Part shown: piece by piece, positions 39,325 to 48,696 of the stretch | Numbering within the stretch: the stretch's first letter is position 1 | Layout of the letters: each line of letters starts with the position of its first letter | NCBI GenBank assembly: GCA_958296125.1 | Contig: OY282444.1 | Span: forward strand, 2,227,940-2,291,939 | Source of the DNA: an uncultured Poribacteria bacterium | GTDB lineage: Bacteria; Poribacteria; WGA-4E; PCPOR2b | Reading direction: 5' to 3' | Length of the DNA: 64,000 nucleotides | Notes under the pieces: model-generated | Told to the model about the DNA's origin: nothing | Seen by the model: only the letters and a program-made list of their open reading frames with translations | Database searches by the model: none | Made by a program: the position numbers and the translations under genes

Positions 39325-41914
39325 CGCTGTAGTAAATCGCATTGAACAGCAGCTTAAATGTCCCGTGCGATTGCGCCCGATGTTGCGGCTTGAAGCCAAA
39401 CAGAATCACACGTCCCTTTCCCAACTTGACATCCCAAAGCGCGCCTTTCTGACGAATCCGTTTCTCCCCTTCAATCCAACCACTCATGAGTGGATTGAAG
39501 TTGGGATAAGCCGCAACCCTTTTTCCACCCCTCGCCTCAAATGCTGGACCCGACTTGAAAAAGACCGCCATCTCACGCTCCAACCCGTAACCGATTGGAT
39601 GGGTTGTTTCAACAAAAACGCGCAGCAGCGAGCCGGGGCAAAAAAATTCCGCTCCAGTCAATTTTTGCGGACCCGATCGATTCGCTTCCAGAGCGTTGTT
39701 AATCTCCAGTCCAAAATGTTTCATTGGCAGCTCTGTCGCCCAGTTCAAGCAGATAAGCATGCCACCTTGTTCAACAAAGGTGCGAAGGTTCGCCACACCT
39801 TCCAATCCGATACCGCCCACGTACTCTGGCGGCAGGCTGCCTTCCGCGTGCCCTTCAATCATCGTCGATGCCTTCATGTCGGGCAGGATTATCGCGTCAT
39901 ACCACTCAGCTAAATTTCCGGCACGAATCTCCGCATCTGTTAAGTTGCGATAGGGAAACTCATGCGCTTCCAGCACCCAGCGAGTCCATCCTTCATCCAT
40001 GTTCGCCACCCACGGTTTATAGAGCCCCAAGCGCGGCTGCCTCAACTTTGCTCTTTTTTCCACGCGTCGATTGAAGGCATAGATTTCAACTCCAAGGGAT
40101 TCAGCAAGCTGACGTAATTCGGCGGAATCGCTTCCCGGTATTCGATCTGATTGAAGGAGAATCGTTCCACGGGGGAGGTGCAAATCCTTCCACACGGTTT
40201 CTCCTTGCTGCTGATAGATTGTATATCTGTCCTTTTGGAGCAACCGATTCAGTGCTACGGTTTCTAAGTTCGTTTGATTTCTGAAGACGTAGACGACCGC
40301 GTCTTGGAAATCAACCCCGTCAAGGTGGAGTTTGCCCGCCGCTGCTGGGATTTCCTCAACGAGTGCTAAGTCTGCCGCAAATGCGTTAACCACCTTGATA
40401 ACTTTGATGCCCATCTGCATCGGCAACGTCCAGCCCGCAATGTCATACGGCCGTTCCGGCGGAGCACCGGGTGCCGGGATGCGTCGAGGATAGTGTTGTA
40501 TCTCAAGGAGGTCTTTGGCATGTGCTCGAAACGGCTGCGCCATCAAGACGACGTAGGTTCCCGCAGGATATTCGACATTATCAGCTGTAAAATTCGTGTT
40601 CGCCTGATGTATCTTCACACCACCACGCTGTAGAATCTGCAGCATCTTGAACGTCGTATTGATATCCCGCTGATCCATCGGCACCAGAAATGCGCGCGGT
40701 GGCTCCTGTTCTCCTTTCTCGACAGCGTCTAACCCCATCTTATAAAAATTGGTGAGAAACATCTCTCTCTGCTTGGCAGCAAGTGACAGGATTGAATACG
40801 CTGCCGCTTTCTCGTATTCGATAATGTCGCGCAGCCGCCACCAACCGCCGGGCCACGGTTCAGGGAAGTTGGTCTGCTGCGCGTATTCGCTCAAACCCCG
40901 TCGATGCCCCCTCAAGCTCAATCTTGGCTGAAAAATTGGTGAAGCGATGTTGACGCTTGCAGCCTCTGTCAAAATACCTACCATGTTGTGGCGATACGGT
41001 ACGGTGCGAAAACCACCGTGCCACCACGTATCGTACACCGCGTTCGATAACACGCCGGTGAACCCTCGCGATGTGAGATCAAGTGCCATCTGTGCACCGA
41101 TTAGGGAAAGTTCACGCTGCAACAGTGGCGGGATATTCGGATTAACGGGATGAAAGTAGGGGGGGATCACGAACCGCGCCCCTCTGTTTCCCATCTGATG
41201 CACATCGTAGACCACCTGAGGAAACCACTCCTCATAGAGCATCTGGGTCACTAACTGCGATTCGATCTGCGTCAGCATAAACCAATCTCGGTTGTTATCG
41301 TGGCCTGTGTATTTGTGGTAGAGCCAAGGCATTGGGGCACCTTCATACGGCGTGTTGACGGTGCGCTCGTACCAATCAACCACCATGTTCAACCCGTCAG
41401 GATTGGCGGACGGAATCAGCAGCAGGATGGTATTTTCCAGAATCTCCTTGATCTCCGGCGTGTTCTCCGTCGCTAGTTGATACGCCAATTCCATCGACAT
41501 CTGAGACGAAGCAACCTCCGTAGAATGGATGTTGCAGCTAATCATGACGACCGCTTTTCCCGCTCGCGACAGTTGCTTTAACTCCGCTAATTTTTGCTCC
41601 TGCGGATTGGCAAGTTTTCGCTGGATAGCTTTGTAGTGGTCACGGTTCGCCAAATTTTCTGGCGAGGATATTAGGGCTAGCACAAAGTCGAGCCCCTCGG
41701 TGGTTTTGCCGCGCTCCTCTAGGATTACCCGATCCGAGCTCGCAGCCAGTGATCGCAGATAGTCGGTGATCTTCTCCCAACGCGCCAGCTTGTAATCCGC
41801 CCCTACAGGAAAGCCGATCGCTTCCTCCGGGCTGATAATCTGCGCGTCTACCGACACCGCTATTAGCAGTAAGCCGAAAATTCCGATGAAAATAGAACCA
41901 TATTTTTGCCGCAA
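39311..41914 (-). CDS. Secreted M14-family zinc carboxypeptidase-like protein
   Basis: 867 residues from TTG 41914, preceded by AAGGAAG and followed by a signal peptide (YGSIFIGIFGLLLIAVSVDA). The longer frame to 41977 buries this signal and overlaps the upstream gene. The M14 domain (about 50-400) has the zinc motif ISCNIHSTEVASS (His, Glu), NPDGLNMVVDWYERT and a third His in VVYDVHQMGNRG. The remaining ~450 residues resemble a glutamine-amidotransferase-like beta-sandwich extension. Likely a periplasmic or outer-membrane peptidase. Confidence 0.87.
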   Translation of the reverse strand: MRQKYGSIFIGIFGLLLIAVSVDAQIISPEEAIGFPVGADYKLARWEKITDYLRSLAASSDRVILEERGKTTEGLDFVLALISSPENLANRDHYKAIQRKLANPQEQKLAELKQLSRAGKAVVMISCNIHSTEVASSQMSMELAYQLATENTPEIKEILENTILLLIPSANPDGLNMVVDWYERTVNTPYEGAPMPWLYHKYTGHDNNRDWFMLTQIESQLVTQMLYEEWFPQVVYDVHQMGNRGARFVIPPYFHPVNPNIPPLLQRELSLIGAQMALDLTSRGFTGVLSNAVYDTWWHGGFRTVPYRHNMVGILTEAASVNIASPIFQPRLSLRGHRRGLSEYAQQTNFPEPWPGGWWRLRDIIEYEKAAAYSILSLAAKQREMFLTNFYKMGLDAVEKGEQEPPRAFLVPMDQRDINTTFKMLQILQRGGVKIHQANTNFTADNVEYPAGTYVVLMAQPFRAHAKDLLEIQHYPRRIPAPGAPPERPYDIAGWTLPMQMGIKVIKVVNAFAADLALVEEIPAAAGKLHLDGVDFQDAVVYVFRNQTNLETVALNRLLQKDRYTIYQQQGETVWKDLHLPRGTILLQSDRIPGSDSAELRQLAESLGVEIYAFNRRVEKRAKLRQPRLGLYKPWVANMDEGWTRWVLEAHEFPYRNLTDAEIRAGNLAEWYDAIILPDMKASTMIEGHAEGSLPPEYVGGIGLEGVANLRTFVEQGGMLICLNWATELPMKHFGLEINNALEANRSGPQKLTGAEFFCPGSLLRVFVETTHPIGYGLEREMAVFFKSGPAFEARGGKRVAAYPNFNPLMSGWIEGEKRIRQKGALWDVKLGKGRVILFGFKPQHRAQSHGTFKLLFNAIYYSVIGK

Positions 41915-41934
41915 GCCTCGCTTCCTTTCCACAA

Positions 41935-42768
41935 TTACAAGATAAACTGCACTTCCAAAAGCAGCAGCCGTCCGCAAAACTCACCTATAAATACCGTTAA
42001 CATAGCAATATAAAGAAATCCGGTTGCAGCGCGTGTTGCCCCAACGACATCCCGCTGGGTTGATTTATCGCGCAGACAATCCCAAATAATGATATATAGC
42101 AGCACGGATCCGCCAAATCCGATGAGAAGCCGCAACCCAAATGCAACCTGATGGAAAAAATTCAGTGGACTCACCTCTGCCGCCTGCCATCGGAGGCATA
42201 CATTCAGTATGAAAAACGAAATTGATAAAAGCAGCGACACCAAGAAGATCCGATTGAATCGCTTCAAGTGGATAACGGGCAGGTTTGGGGTCACAAGATA
42301 CCAGTGCCCAAACCACATGCCGCTATTCACAGAGCCTAACAAAACGGCGGAAACAAGAAATTGTGCGGACAACAGAAATTTTCCCGCAGGCAGGTCTATT
42401 GATGTCTCATACGATTGCGCGCTGTATCCAACCCAGATTACGCCACAGATTGCGCCCCCAACTAATAAGAGGCGATTCATCAAAGGCTGTTTCAACCACA
42501 GACTTATCGTATACAGAAGGAGGAACAAACAGAACACAAGGACAAAAATGGAATCGTGTCCCTGCCATGCGAGGAAGAAATTGCTAAAACTGACGGAATT
42601 GCCGCTGATCGCCAGGTTCGCACAACGCGCCAAGACCATGACAAGCAGGTAAATCAGTGCCATGAGTCGGTAAAATCCGCGTCCCACCAAGTCTTTAGGT
42701 ATGATGAGCAGCAGCGCAAGACCGCCGACCGCTAATTGGCTAAAAACGATATAAAAGATAAGAACCAT
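41935..42768 (-). CDS. Polytopic membrane protein of unknown function
   Basis: 277 residues with about eight hydrophobic spans and short loops, for example LIFYIVFSQLAVGGLALLLI at the start and FLVSLLLSISFFILNVCL in the middle. ATG 42768 follows GAGG. The family is not named; the pattern resembles heme-copper or DMSO-reductase-anchor-like helical bundles but no ligand motif is clear. It ends 20 bp before the M14 gene, so the two may be expressed together. Confidence 0.7.
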   Translation of the reverse strand: MVLIFYIVFSQLAVGGLALLLIIPKDLVGRGFYRLMALIYLLVMVLARCANLAISGNSVSFSNFFLAWQGHDSIFVLVFCLFLLLYTISLWLKQPLMNRLLLVGGAICGVIWVGYSAQSYETSIDLPAGKFLLSAQFLVSAVLLGSVNSGMWFGHWYLVTPNLPVIHLKRFNRIFLVSLLLSISFFILNVCLRWQAAEVSPLNFFHQVAFGLRLLIGFGGSVLLYIIIWDCLRDKSTQRDVVGATRAATGFLYIAMLTVFIGEFCGRLLLLEVQFIL

Positions 42769-42816
42769 ATCGGTTAGCCTCTGCATTGAAAATCTGGAGC
42801 GTGAAACGTAGGGTGT

Positions 42817-42858
42817 AAAAAGAAAAACCCATCGCAGTCATGAGACCACAATGGGTTT
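42817..42858 (-). terminator. Rho-independent terminator after rplL
   Basis: On the minus strand AAACCCAT (42858-42851) pairs with ATGGGTTT (42832-42825), then TTTTCTTTTT. It ends the ribosomal-protein transcript without rpoB following. Confidence 0.85.
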
Positions 42859-42882
42859 GTGTAGGTTGGGAGAAGTTGGGGA

Positions 42883-43284
42883 TTAGAGAATTTCTACGAC
42901 TGCATTGACCGCTTCCAACTTACCCTTGATCTCCTCAGCTTCTTCTTTGGTGACACCTTCCTTAATAACATTTGGTGCAGCTTCAACCGCCTCTTTGGCT
43001 TCTTTCAGTCCGAGTCCGGTGACCGCCCGTACCTCTTTAATTACGGGAATCTTATTAGGTCCAATCTCTTTTAATTGGACATCAAACTCGGTCTGCTCCT
43101 CTTCTTCAGGTGCAGCCTCAGCCGCGGCACCTTCTGCAGCTCCTGGCATCATACCGGGTGCCATCATCATTGGCGCGGCGGCGGCACTTACCCCAAACTT
43201 ATCCTCAAGGGCTTTCACCAATTCGGAAAGCTCTAAAACTGTCATATTACTAATCTCATCAATTAGCTTCGCAACATCAGCCAT
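42883..43284 (-). CDS. rplL: 50S ribosomal protein L7/L12
   Basis: Stalk protein that recruits translation factors. 133 residues: an N-terminal dimerisation helix ([20 protein letters not shown]), an Ala/Gly/Met/Glu hinge (35-65) and the C-terminal domain with KKIPVIK-like [20 protein letters not shown] and [12 protein letters not shown]. Slightly longer hinge than in E. coli (120 residues). Last gene before the terminator. Confidence 0.97.
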   Translation of the reverse strand: MADVAKLIDEISNMTVLELSELVKALEDKFGVSAAAAPMMMAPGMMPGAAEGAAAEAAPEEEEQTEFDVQLKEIGPNKIPVIKEVRAVTGLGLKEAKEAVEAAPNVIKEGVTKEEAEEIKGKLEAVNAVVEIL

Positions 43285-43372
43285 TGTTTCATTCCTTCCT
43301 TTAAAAAATAGAGTCCATCAGCAATCAATCTTCAACCTTCATCTGATTGCTGATGCCTGTGTTTAACCCGAG

Positions 43373-43939
43373 TCAAGCTGGCTCAGTCTCTTTCTTCTGA
43401 TCAGCAATTGCCTGTAATACCGTCGTTACCTGACGGAGTGAACCATTCAGCACATTAACAAGCCCAGCCAGCGGAGAACCCTCGTGCAAGGCATTGACAA
43501 GCCCGGAAATGGGCGCTTTCAAACCACCAACGGCGTAGGCAAGCAGCTGTTCCCTTGATGGCATATCGATCAGTCCTTCAGCCGCTGCGGCATCAATGGT
43601 GGTCTTACCAAGTACTCCCCCCTTAATTTTTAGATTTTCATGTTCGCGGCTAAAATCCCTTAAAATCCTTGCGGATGCAGCCGGATCATTGCTCATTGCA
43701 ACAGCTGTCGTTCCTTGAAGGTAAGGTTCTAAACCTTCAATCTCTAATTCTTGAGCGACAACATTGATAAGTGTGTTCTTATAAACTTTATATTGGATGG
43801 CCGCATCACGACACTGATTCCGTAACTCGCTTATCTCCTCAACAGTCAATCCTTGATATTCTGTCAGGATAATAATTTCCGAGTTCTGGAAATCCGCTCG
43901 AATGCTTTCTACCTGTTCGATATTTTTCTGGTTAGGCAT
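43373..43939 (-). CDS. rplJ: 50S ribosomal protein L10
   Basis: Stalk base protein, 188 residues, with KNIEQVESIRADFQNSEIII, YQGLTVEEISELRNQ, YKVYKNTLINVVAQ and GGLKAPISGLVNALHE. It binds 23S rRNA and L7/L12 dimers. An L10 leader with an attenuator precedes it (43984-44146), so L10-L12 likely controls its own operon. GGGGG precedes the start. Confidence 0.96.
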   Translation of the reverse strand: MPNQKNIEQVESIRADFQNSEIIILTEYQGLTVEEISELRNQCRDAAIQYKVYKNTLINVVAQELEIEGLEPYLQGTTAVAMSNDPAASARILRDFSREHENLKIKGGVLGKTTIDAAAAEGLIDMPSREQLLAYAVGGLKAPISGLVNALHEGSPLAGLVNVLNGSLRQVTTVLQAIADQKKETEPA

Positions 43940-43983
43940 TCGATACCCCCTCTCTTTTCAGTTCGGTCATTCGCACTCGACGC

Positions 43984-44013
43984 AAAAAAAAGCCTCCTGT
44001 CGTATAGGAGGCT
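43984..44013 (-). terminator. Attenuator terminator in the L10 leader
   Basis: AGCCTCCT (44013-44006 on the minus strand) pairs with AGGAGGCT (43998-43991), followed by eight T's. It lies 45 bp before rplJ, after rplA. Confidence 0.88.
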
Positions 44014-44146
44014 TTATATCCATATCTATGGAGCGCACCTACCAACTTCCGTCAATTCCGGTCCGAAAGTAGAAATTGGTAAGTATCAGTCCGCCTCGGT
44101 AGGCCAAATATTCGTTTAAGCAAACTTGCACCCACTGTCTACGACG
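43984..44146 (-). promoter_or_regulatory. L10 (rplJ) leader
   Basis: Between rplA and rplJ the minus strand carries GTAGACAGTGGGTGC, then GGCCTACCGAGGC. These are the two conserved sides of the L10-leader kink-turn region to which L10(L12)4 binds. It is followed by an intrinsic terminator, as in other L10 leaders. Confidence 0.7.
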
Positions 44147-44180
44147 ACACCCAAAGTCAAATCAGTGTGATATATTCAAT

Positions 44181-44879
44181 TTAGCTAAACTGCTGCGGCT
44201 CCAGACGAATCCCAACGCCCATCGTTGATGAAACAGCAATAGTCTTCAAATATCTTCCTTTGATAGAAGACGGACGGGCCCGCATCAGGGCACCCATCAC
44301 CGCTTGGATGTTTTCTTTGATTTGATGACCGTCAAACGAAGCTTTACCAACAGGGGCATGAATTACTCCGGACTGTTTCTCGACTCGGTACTCAATCTGC
44401 CCGGCTTTAATGCTACGAATTGTCTCTGCCACGTCCATCGTGACAGTTCCCGCTTTCGCATTGGGCATTAAGCCTCTCGGTCCGAGAATGCGCCCCAACT
44501 TCGGCATGATTGACCGCATCAAATCAGGGGTGGCAACAGTTGCGTCAAAGTCCAACCAGCCATCGACAATCTTTTCGACGAGGTCATCAGTCCCAACCGC
44601 ATCGGCACCAGCCTCTTCTGCCTCACGAGCCTTATCCCCTTGAGCGAAAACAACAACGCGTATCTCCTGACCGGTGCCATGCGGTAAAGAAACGGTGCCT
44701 CGGATATTCTGATCTGCGTGACGGGGATCCACACCAAGATGTACCGCCAAATCCACCGTCTCTTCAAATTTTGCTGACGCGGACTGTTTCAACAGTTGCA
44801 CACCCTCATCTATATCGTATAGCTTCAAGCGATCGACCAGCTGCGAACCCTCGCTGTATCTTTTTCCTCTTTTGCCCAT
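44181..44879 (-). CDS. rplA: 50S ribosomal protein L1
   Basis: L1-stalk protein, 232 residues. [67 protein letters not shown] and [10 protein letters not shown]-type [11 protein letters not shown] are diagnostic. ATG 44879 has GGAGAGG upstream. It lies 18 bp after rplK. Confidence 0.97.
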   Translation of the reverse strand: MGKRGKRYSEGSQLVDRLKLYDIDEGVQLLKQSASAKFEETVDLAVHLGVDPRHADQNIRGTVSLPHGTGQEIRVVVFAQGDKAREAEEAGADAVGTDDLVEKIVDGWLDFDATVATPDLMRSIMPKLGRILGPRGLMPNAKAGTVTMDVAETIRSIKAGQIEYRVEKQSGVIHAPVGKASFDGHQIKENIQAVMGALMRARPSSIKGRYLKTIAVSSTMGVGIRLEPQQFS

Positions 44880-44897
44880 TGTCATCCTCTCCAAAAA

Positions 44898-45323
44898 TTA
44901 TTGATTAATAGTAATTCCCATGCTCCGTGCCGTCCCCGCAACCATTCGCACCGCAGATTCCAAGCTGATTGTATTCAGATCTGGCAGCTTCGTTTGGGCA
45001 ATTTCTTCAATCTGCGCCGATGTTACGGCAGCGACTTTATTTCGGTTGGGCTCGCCGGATCCTTTTGCCAGCTTTGCTGCCTGTTTCAACAACACAGCTG
45101 TCGGCGGTGATTTGACTTCAAAAACGAAGGAACGATCTGCGTAACAGGTAACAACAGTCGTCACCACTAATCCCTGTTGGTCCTGCGTTCGACCGTTAAA
45201 AGACTTGATAAATTCCGGGATATTAATCATATAAGGGGCAAGGCTTGGACCAACAGGTGGATTTGGTGTCGCCTGTCCGGATACCAGTTGAAGTTTAACA
45301 ACCCCGGCAATCTTCTTAGCCAT
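44898..45323 (-). CDS. rplK: 50S ribosomal protein L11
   Basis: L11 of the GTPase centre, 141 residues: VVKLQLVSGQATPNPPVGPS, LAPYMINIPEFIKSFN, FEVKSPPTAVLLKQA and the C-terminal VAGTARSMGITI. It starts 15 bp after nusG. This is the canonical secE-nusG-rplK-rplA order. Confidence 0.97.
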   Translation of the reverse strand: MAKKIAGVVKLQLVSGQATPNPPVGPSLAPYMINIPEFIKSFNGRTQDQQGLVVTTVVTCYADRSFVFEVKSPPTAVLLKQAAKLAKGSGEPNRNKVAAVTSAQIEEIAQTKLPDLNTISLESAVRMVAGTARSMGITINQ

Positions 45324-45338
45324 CTATATCTCCTTATT

Positions 45339-45884
45339 CTATATCTTCTCCACTTGAAAATGATCCAGTTCAATTGGCGTAGATCTGCCTAGGATAGAAA
45401 TCGTCAAATGTAAGCGTTGTCTATCTTCGTCAATCCCATTAATCTCTGCGGGAAATTCCTTAAACGGGCCATCAATCACTCGGACTTTATCGCCAATTGC
45501 GTGCTCTAACATTGGAGGTGCCTGCTTTTTCTCTTCATCTGTTGACAGATTGAGAACATGCTGAACCTCCTCTTCAGTAAGCGGGGCAATCACATCCATG
45601 ACACTCGGCGTATCCTGGATGAGGTGCCAACTCCGCTGGCTTGCCTCGTTCGGAGCATCTGCACGCAGTTCGTGTGCGGTCTGGACGAGGAGATATCCGG
45701 GGTAAGATGGACGTTCAAATGTCCGTTTTTTGCCGTTCTTGATCTCTACCACCTCTTTGGTTGGAACAATTACTTGGCAAACTTCCTCCTCTAACCCCAA
45801 AGCCCGTGCCCGCTGCTCAAGATTCAGTTTTACTTTTTTTTCATGCCCAGAATAGATGTGGAGAATATACCAAAAAGCGTCCAT
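45339..45884 (-). CDS. nusG: Transcription elongation/antitermination factor NusG
   Basis: 181 residues. The NGN domain (1-115) has WYILHIYSGHEKKVKLNLEQ, VPTKEVVEIKNGKKR and SYPGYLLVQTAHEL. The C-terminal KOW domain (about 125-181) has HAIGDKVRVIDGPFKEFPAE and STPIELDHFQVEKI. It binds RNA polymerase and couples it to ribosomes and Rho. Confidence 0.96.
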   Translation of the reverse strand: MDAFWYILHIYSGHEKKVKLNLEQRARALGLEEEVCQVIVPTKEVVEIKNGKKRTFERPSYPGYLLVQTAHELRADAPNEASQRSWHLIQDTPSVMDVIAPLTEEEVQHVLNLSTDEEKKQAPPMLEHAIGDKVRVIDGPFKEFPAEINGIDEDRQRLHLTISILGRSTPIELDHFQVEKI

Positions 45885-45925
45885 AGCGCACCTAAAATTT
45901 GAGATCGGTTAGATTCACCTGCGGA

Positions 45926-46303
45926 TCAACCTGTCCGAATGAACAAGCTACGTAACAAAGCCAGGCCGAAACCTGCAATGGAGTAGTCAAGAACAACATA
46001 AGAGACAGCCACCACTATCAATGGAATTAGGGAAATTAAAAACGCGATTTGCCATCTCGGCGTATAGCGTTTTGCCATCACGGTTATACACACGATGATT
46101 CCTAGGAGCAAAATTATGCCGTGTATAGAAACCCAGCCGGGATATTCCGTATTTCCGTCAACTATCCAGAGGAAAATCCCCAAGACTGCACAAGCCACAA
46201 TCACGACAAGGGTGTTGCCTTGAACTTCCTTCCGGTCCGGTTTAGAGACTTTGCCCCATTCAGTCTGAATGTCTCGAAGGAATGTTTTTATACGTTTTAT
46301 CAT
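45926..46303 (-). CDS. secE: Preprotein translocase subunit SecE (extended)
   Basis: The first ~55 residues are SecE-like: RIKTFLRDIQTEWGKVSKPD, RKEVQGNTLVVIVACAVLGI. The total is 125 residues, about twice the usual length of single-span SecE. Two further hydrophobic segments (about 60-77 and 87-107) follow the canonical one. Position directly upstream of nusG supports the call. Whether the extra helices are real or a fused neighbour is open. Confidence 0.85.
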   Translation of the reverse strand: MIKRIKTFLRDIQTEWGKVSKPDRKEVQGNTLVVIVACAVLGIFLWIVDGNTEYPGWVSIHGIILLLGIIVCITVMAKRYTPRWQIAFLISLIPLIVVAVSYVVLDYSIAGFGLALLRSLFIRTG

Positions 46304-46327
46304 AGGTCATAAAAAAATAGAAAAGAC

Positions 46328-46400
46328 AGGCCAGGAGGGATTCGAACCCCCAACATTCGGTTTTGGAGACCGACGCTCTAGCCGTTAGAGCTACTGGCCT
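46328..46400 (-). tRNA. tRNA-Trp (CCA)
   Basis: 73-nt cloverleaf with acceptor AGGCCAG/CTGGCCT, anticodon loop CTCCAAA giving CCA, and T-loop GTTCGAATC. It lies between rpmG and secE, its classical site in many bacteria. Confidence 0.96.
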
Positions 46401-46424
46401 GCAAGACAAACATAAATTAAAACA

Positions 46425-46577
46425 CTATCGAATCTCTTTGTGAGGTGTGTGCTTACGGCAATAGCGACAATATTTCTTCAACTCATAACGCGCTTGCTGC
46501 GTTCTTTTGTTTCTTGTTGTGACATAATTTCGCTGTTTGCAATCATCACACGCCAACGTGACAATATCTCTTGGCAT
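46425..46577 (-). CDS. rpmG: 50S ribosomal protein L33
   Basis: 50 residues: MPRDIVTLACDDCKQRNYVT, TRNKRTQQARYELKKYCRYC, RKHTPHKEIR. It keeps both Cys pairs (CDDC and CRYC), the zinc-binding C+ form of L33. It lies between tRNA-Thr(GGT) and tRNA-Trp, ahead of secE-nusG. It is too short for typical ORF cut-offs but unmistakable. Confidence 0.95.
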   Translation of the reverse strand: MPRDIVTLACDDCKQRNYVTTRNKRTQQARYELKKYCRYCRKHTPHKEIR

Positions 46578-46625
46578 AATACCTACTCAATTTCGTTTGA
46601 CTGCATCAAGTTAAAAACAGGATGG

Positions 46626-46698
<73 letters not shown>

Positions 46699-46735
46699 AT
46701 AACTAGGAAACACACGCTCAGAAGCAAAACCTAAA

Positions 46736-46808
46736 AGCGGGAGACGGGACTCGAACCCGCGACAATTGGCTTGGAAGGCCAATGCTCTACCAACTGAGCT
46801 ACTCCCGC
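46736..46808 (-). tRNA. tRNA-Gly (TCC)
   Basis: Acceptor GCGGGAG/CTCCCGC, anticodon loop CTTCCAA giving TCC, T-loop GGTTCGAGTCC. Third gene of the cluster. Confidence 0.96.
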
Positions 46809-46857
46809 GTTTTGCTTGGGACACGACAGGAACACGTCTCCGACGCTTTAGGAACGA

Positions 46858-46939
46858 TGGGGGGAGAAGGATTTGAACCTCCGCAGGCAGTGCCAACAGA
46901 TTTACAGTCTGCTCCCGTTGACCACTTGGGTATCCCCCC
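46858..46939 (-). tRNA. tRNA-Tyr (GTA)
   Basis: 82 nt, class II with a long variable arm. Acceptor GGGGGGA/TCCCCCC, anticodon loop CTGTAAA giving GTA, T-loop GGTTCAAATCC. Confidence 0.95.
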
Positions 46940-46958
46940 GTTTTTAAGATAGAATGAA

Positions 46959-47031
46959 AGCTGGCGAGAGGACTTGAACCCCCGACTAAGTGATTACAAA
47001 TCACTCGCTCTACCAACTGAGCTACGCCAGC
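46959..47031 (-). tRNA. tRNA-Thr (TGT)
   Basis: Acceptor GCTGGCG/CGCCAGC, anticodon loop TTTGTAA giving TGT, T-loop GGTTCAAGTCC. First gene of the cluster, immediately downstream of the promoter. Confidence 0.95.
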
Positions 47032-47045
47032 AAACGCACGGATGA

Positions 47046-47074
47046 ATTATACATGCTAGCTTCCCAATTGTCAA
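47046..47074 (-). promoter_or_regulatory. Consensus sigma-70 promoter of the tRNA/secE-nusG cluster
   Basis: Minus strand TTGACA (47074-47069), 17-bp spacer, TATAAT (47051-47046). Both hexamers and the spacing are perfect. It drives tRNA-Thr and everything downstream. Confidence 0.93.
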
Positions 47075-47107
47075 GCAGAAATTTTCACAACCGCAGGGGT
47101 TCCCCAT

Positions 47108-47686
47108 TTACTCATACTCAGTAGAAAATATAGGGTGCGAGCGGAGACGGTCAAATACCCTTTCTTCCTTTGCAAATGTCCACATCTGTCCATCAAGGTC
47201 TATCGCTCTTTGGAGGGAATCAATGGATTTCTGGTCCTCGTTTTTAAGAGCGTATGCACAAGCCAAGTTATAGTGGATGTGTGCAACATTTGGAGCAATC
47301 TGAATTGCCGCCTCACAAGACTCGATTGCCGAATCCGGTAGGTTCTGCTTCAGGTAAGCGGTCGCCAGATTGATATAAGCCCCCACCGCATCTGGTCTCA
47401 TTTCAAGTGCTTTGTGGAATGCAGCGATTGCCGAAGCGTATTCCTCTTTACGCAGATAGGCTTGACCCAGATTATTATATGCCGAAGGTTCTTGGGTGAA
47501 AAAGATGGTCCGCTCTTTGTTCTTGATGGCTTTGGTATATACCTCAACTGCTTGATCTAATTCGCCATTCCTCAGATGAAACCCCCCCTTGCGCGAATGG
47601 TCGTTAAATTGACTCTGATGGTGCCAGACCCAAATAAATAGAATAGTCACGATGAGGCAAAACGCCATGCTTATTTTTCTAATCAT
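47108..47686 (-). CDS. TPR-repeat protein, membrane-anchored
   Basis: 192 residues. An N-terminal hydrophobic segment (5-20, MAFCLIVTILFIWVW) acts as anchor or signal. Three to four TPR motifs follow (35-175): AYNNLGQAYLRKEEYASAIA, AYINLATAYLKQNLPDSAIE and HIHYNLACAYALKNEDQKSI. TPR proteins are adaptors; no partner is evident. It begins 3 bp after the PhyH gene's stop, implying cotranscription. Confidence 0.85.
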   Translation of the reverse strand: MIRKISMAFCLIVTILFIWVWHHQSQFNDHSRKGGFHLRNGELDQAVEVYTKAIKNKERTIFFTQEPSAYNNLGQAYLRKEEYASAIAAFHKALEMRPDAVGAYINLATAYLKQNLPDSAIESCEAAIQIAPNVAHIHYNLACAYALKNEDQKSIDSLQRAIDLDGQMWTFAKEERVFDRLRSHPIFSTEYE

Positions 47687-47689
47687 TAT

Positions 47690-48550
47690 CTACTCGAACA
47701 GTTTTAACCAATCCTCAAGGCTATTTGCCACAGACGCTGGCTGTGCCTTGCTTCTCGCGATAAATCCCGGCACCCTATCGCGCCCGGTAGGCATCCGAGG
47801 GTCGCTATAGCGTAGGTCCAGGCTCCAGCGGACGTGATCGGAGTGGTTGGGCACCGAGCGGTGAATGGTTTTATGTTGGATGAGCAACACACTACCTAAC
47901 GGAACTGGACACTCCACCTGCTCGCCTTCGGGCAATGCCTCATCGACGATGCCCTTAAAATTGGCTCCCGGACCAAGTCCTGTGACATGGTTAATCAGCG
48001 GTGCTTTGTGGCTTTTCGCAATCACTTCCATGCAACCGTTCTCCACCGTTGCATCCACAAGCGGGATCCAGAAGTTGACCATGAAAGTCTCTGAGGCATC
48101 CGGTTGTAAATACCCAAGGTCTTGGTGCCAAGGAACCACGGATGTATCCTGATTGGGCAATTTCGGTCGGATATTGAACTGGGGATGCACCAGAATTTCT
48201 GGCCCAATCAGCGATTCAACAATGGCCAAGATAGCCGGGTGGGTCATCACGGCGAACATGCCCTCCGTCTTCAATTTACCATGTAACCCCTCAAAGAAGA
48301 TATCTGTGAATGAGGTCTCGGATGGCTGAGCGACGGACTCTACAATCTGAGCCAGTCGCCGCTCGAAGGGTTCATCTTCAAAGAGCTCGGATAGCTCTCC
48401 CCTTGCTTGCGCTTTTCGGGCGTTCTGGTCAACGGTCTCGTTTAACTCCGAAATCAGCAGTTGCAGGTCCTCGATAGGGATTACATCCTCCACTAAGAGG
48501 TAACCTTGATCTTTGTAAAACGTAATCTGTTCAGAATCTAATCCACGCAT
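47690..48550 (-). CDS. Phytanoyl-CoA dioxygenase (PhyH) family protein
   Basis: 286-residue Fe(II)/2-oxoglutarate-dependent oxygenase. The iron ligands are visible as HxD in VVPWHQDLGYLQP and a distal His in LIQHKTIHRSVPNHS, and the 2-oxoglutarate Arg in VRWSLDLRYSDP. It starts DSEQITFYKDQGYLLVEDVI, typical of the family. Substrate unknown. Upstream gene of a pair with the TPR protein. Confidence 0.9.
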   Translation of the reverse strand: MRGLDSEQITFYKDQGYLLVEDVIPIEDLQLLISELNETVDQNARKAQARGELSELFEDEPFERRLAQIVESVAQPSETSFTDIFFEGLHGKLKTEGMFAVMTHPAILAIVESLIGPEILVHPQFNIRPKLPNQDTSVVPWHQDLGYLQPDASETFMVNFWIPLVDATVENGCMEVIAKSHKAPLINHVTGLGPGANFKGIVDEALPEGEQVECPVPLGSVLLIQHKTIHRSVPNHSDHVRWSLDLRYSDPRMPTGRDRVPGFIARSKAQPASVANSLEDWLKLFE

Positions 48551-48696
48551 AAGGAACAGCCTCCATTAAAAATAAAGTATAGGACTTACGCAGTTGGACA
48601 CGGTTACTATATTTTCCGTTCCTGCTTACGCATTATGTATTATTCTGCATTAGTTCGGGGTGAGCAGATGTCAACTCGTTGACCTAAAACCACGCA

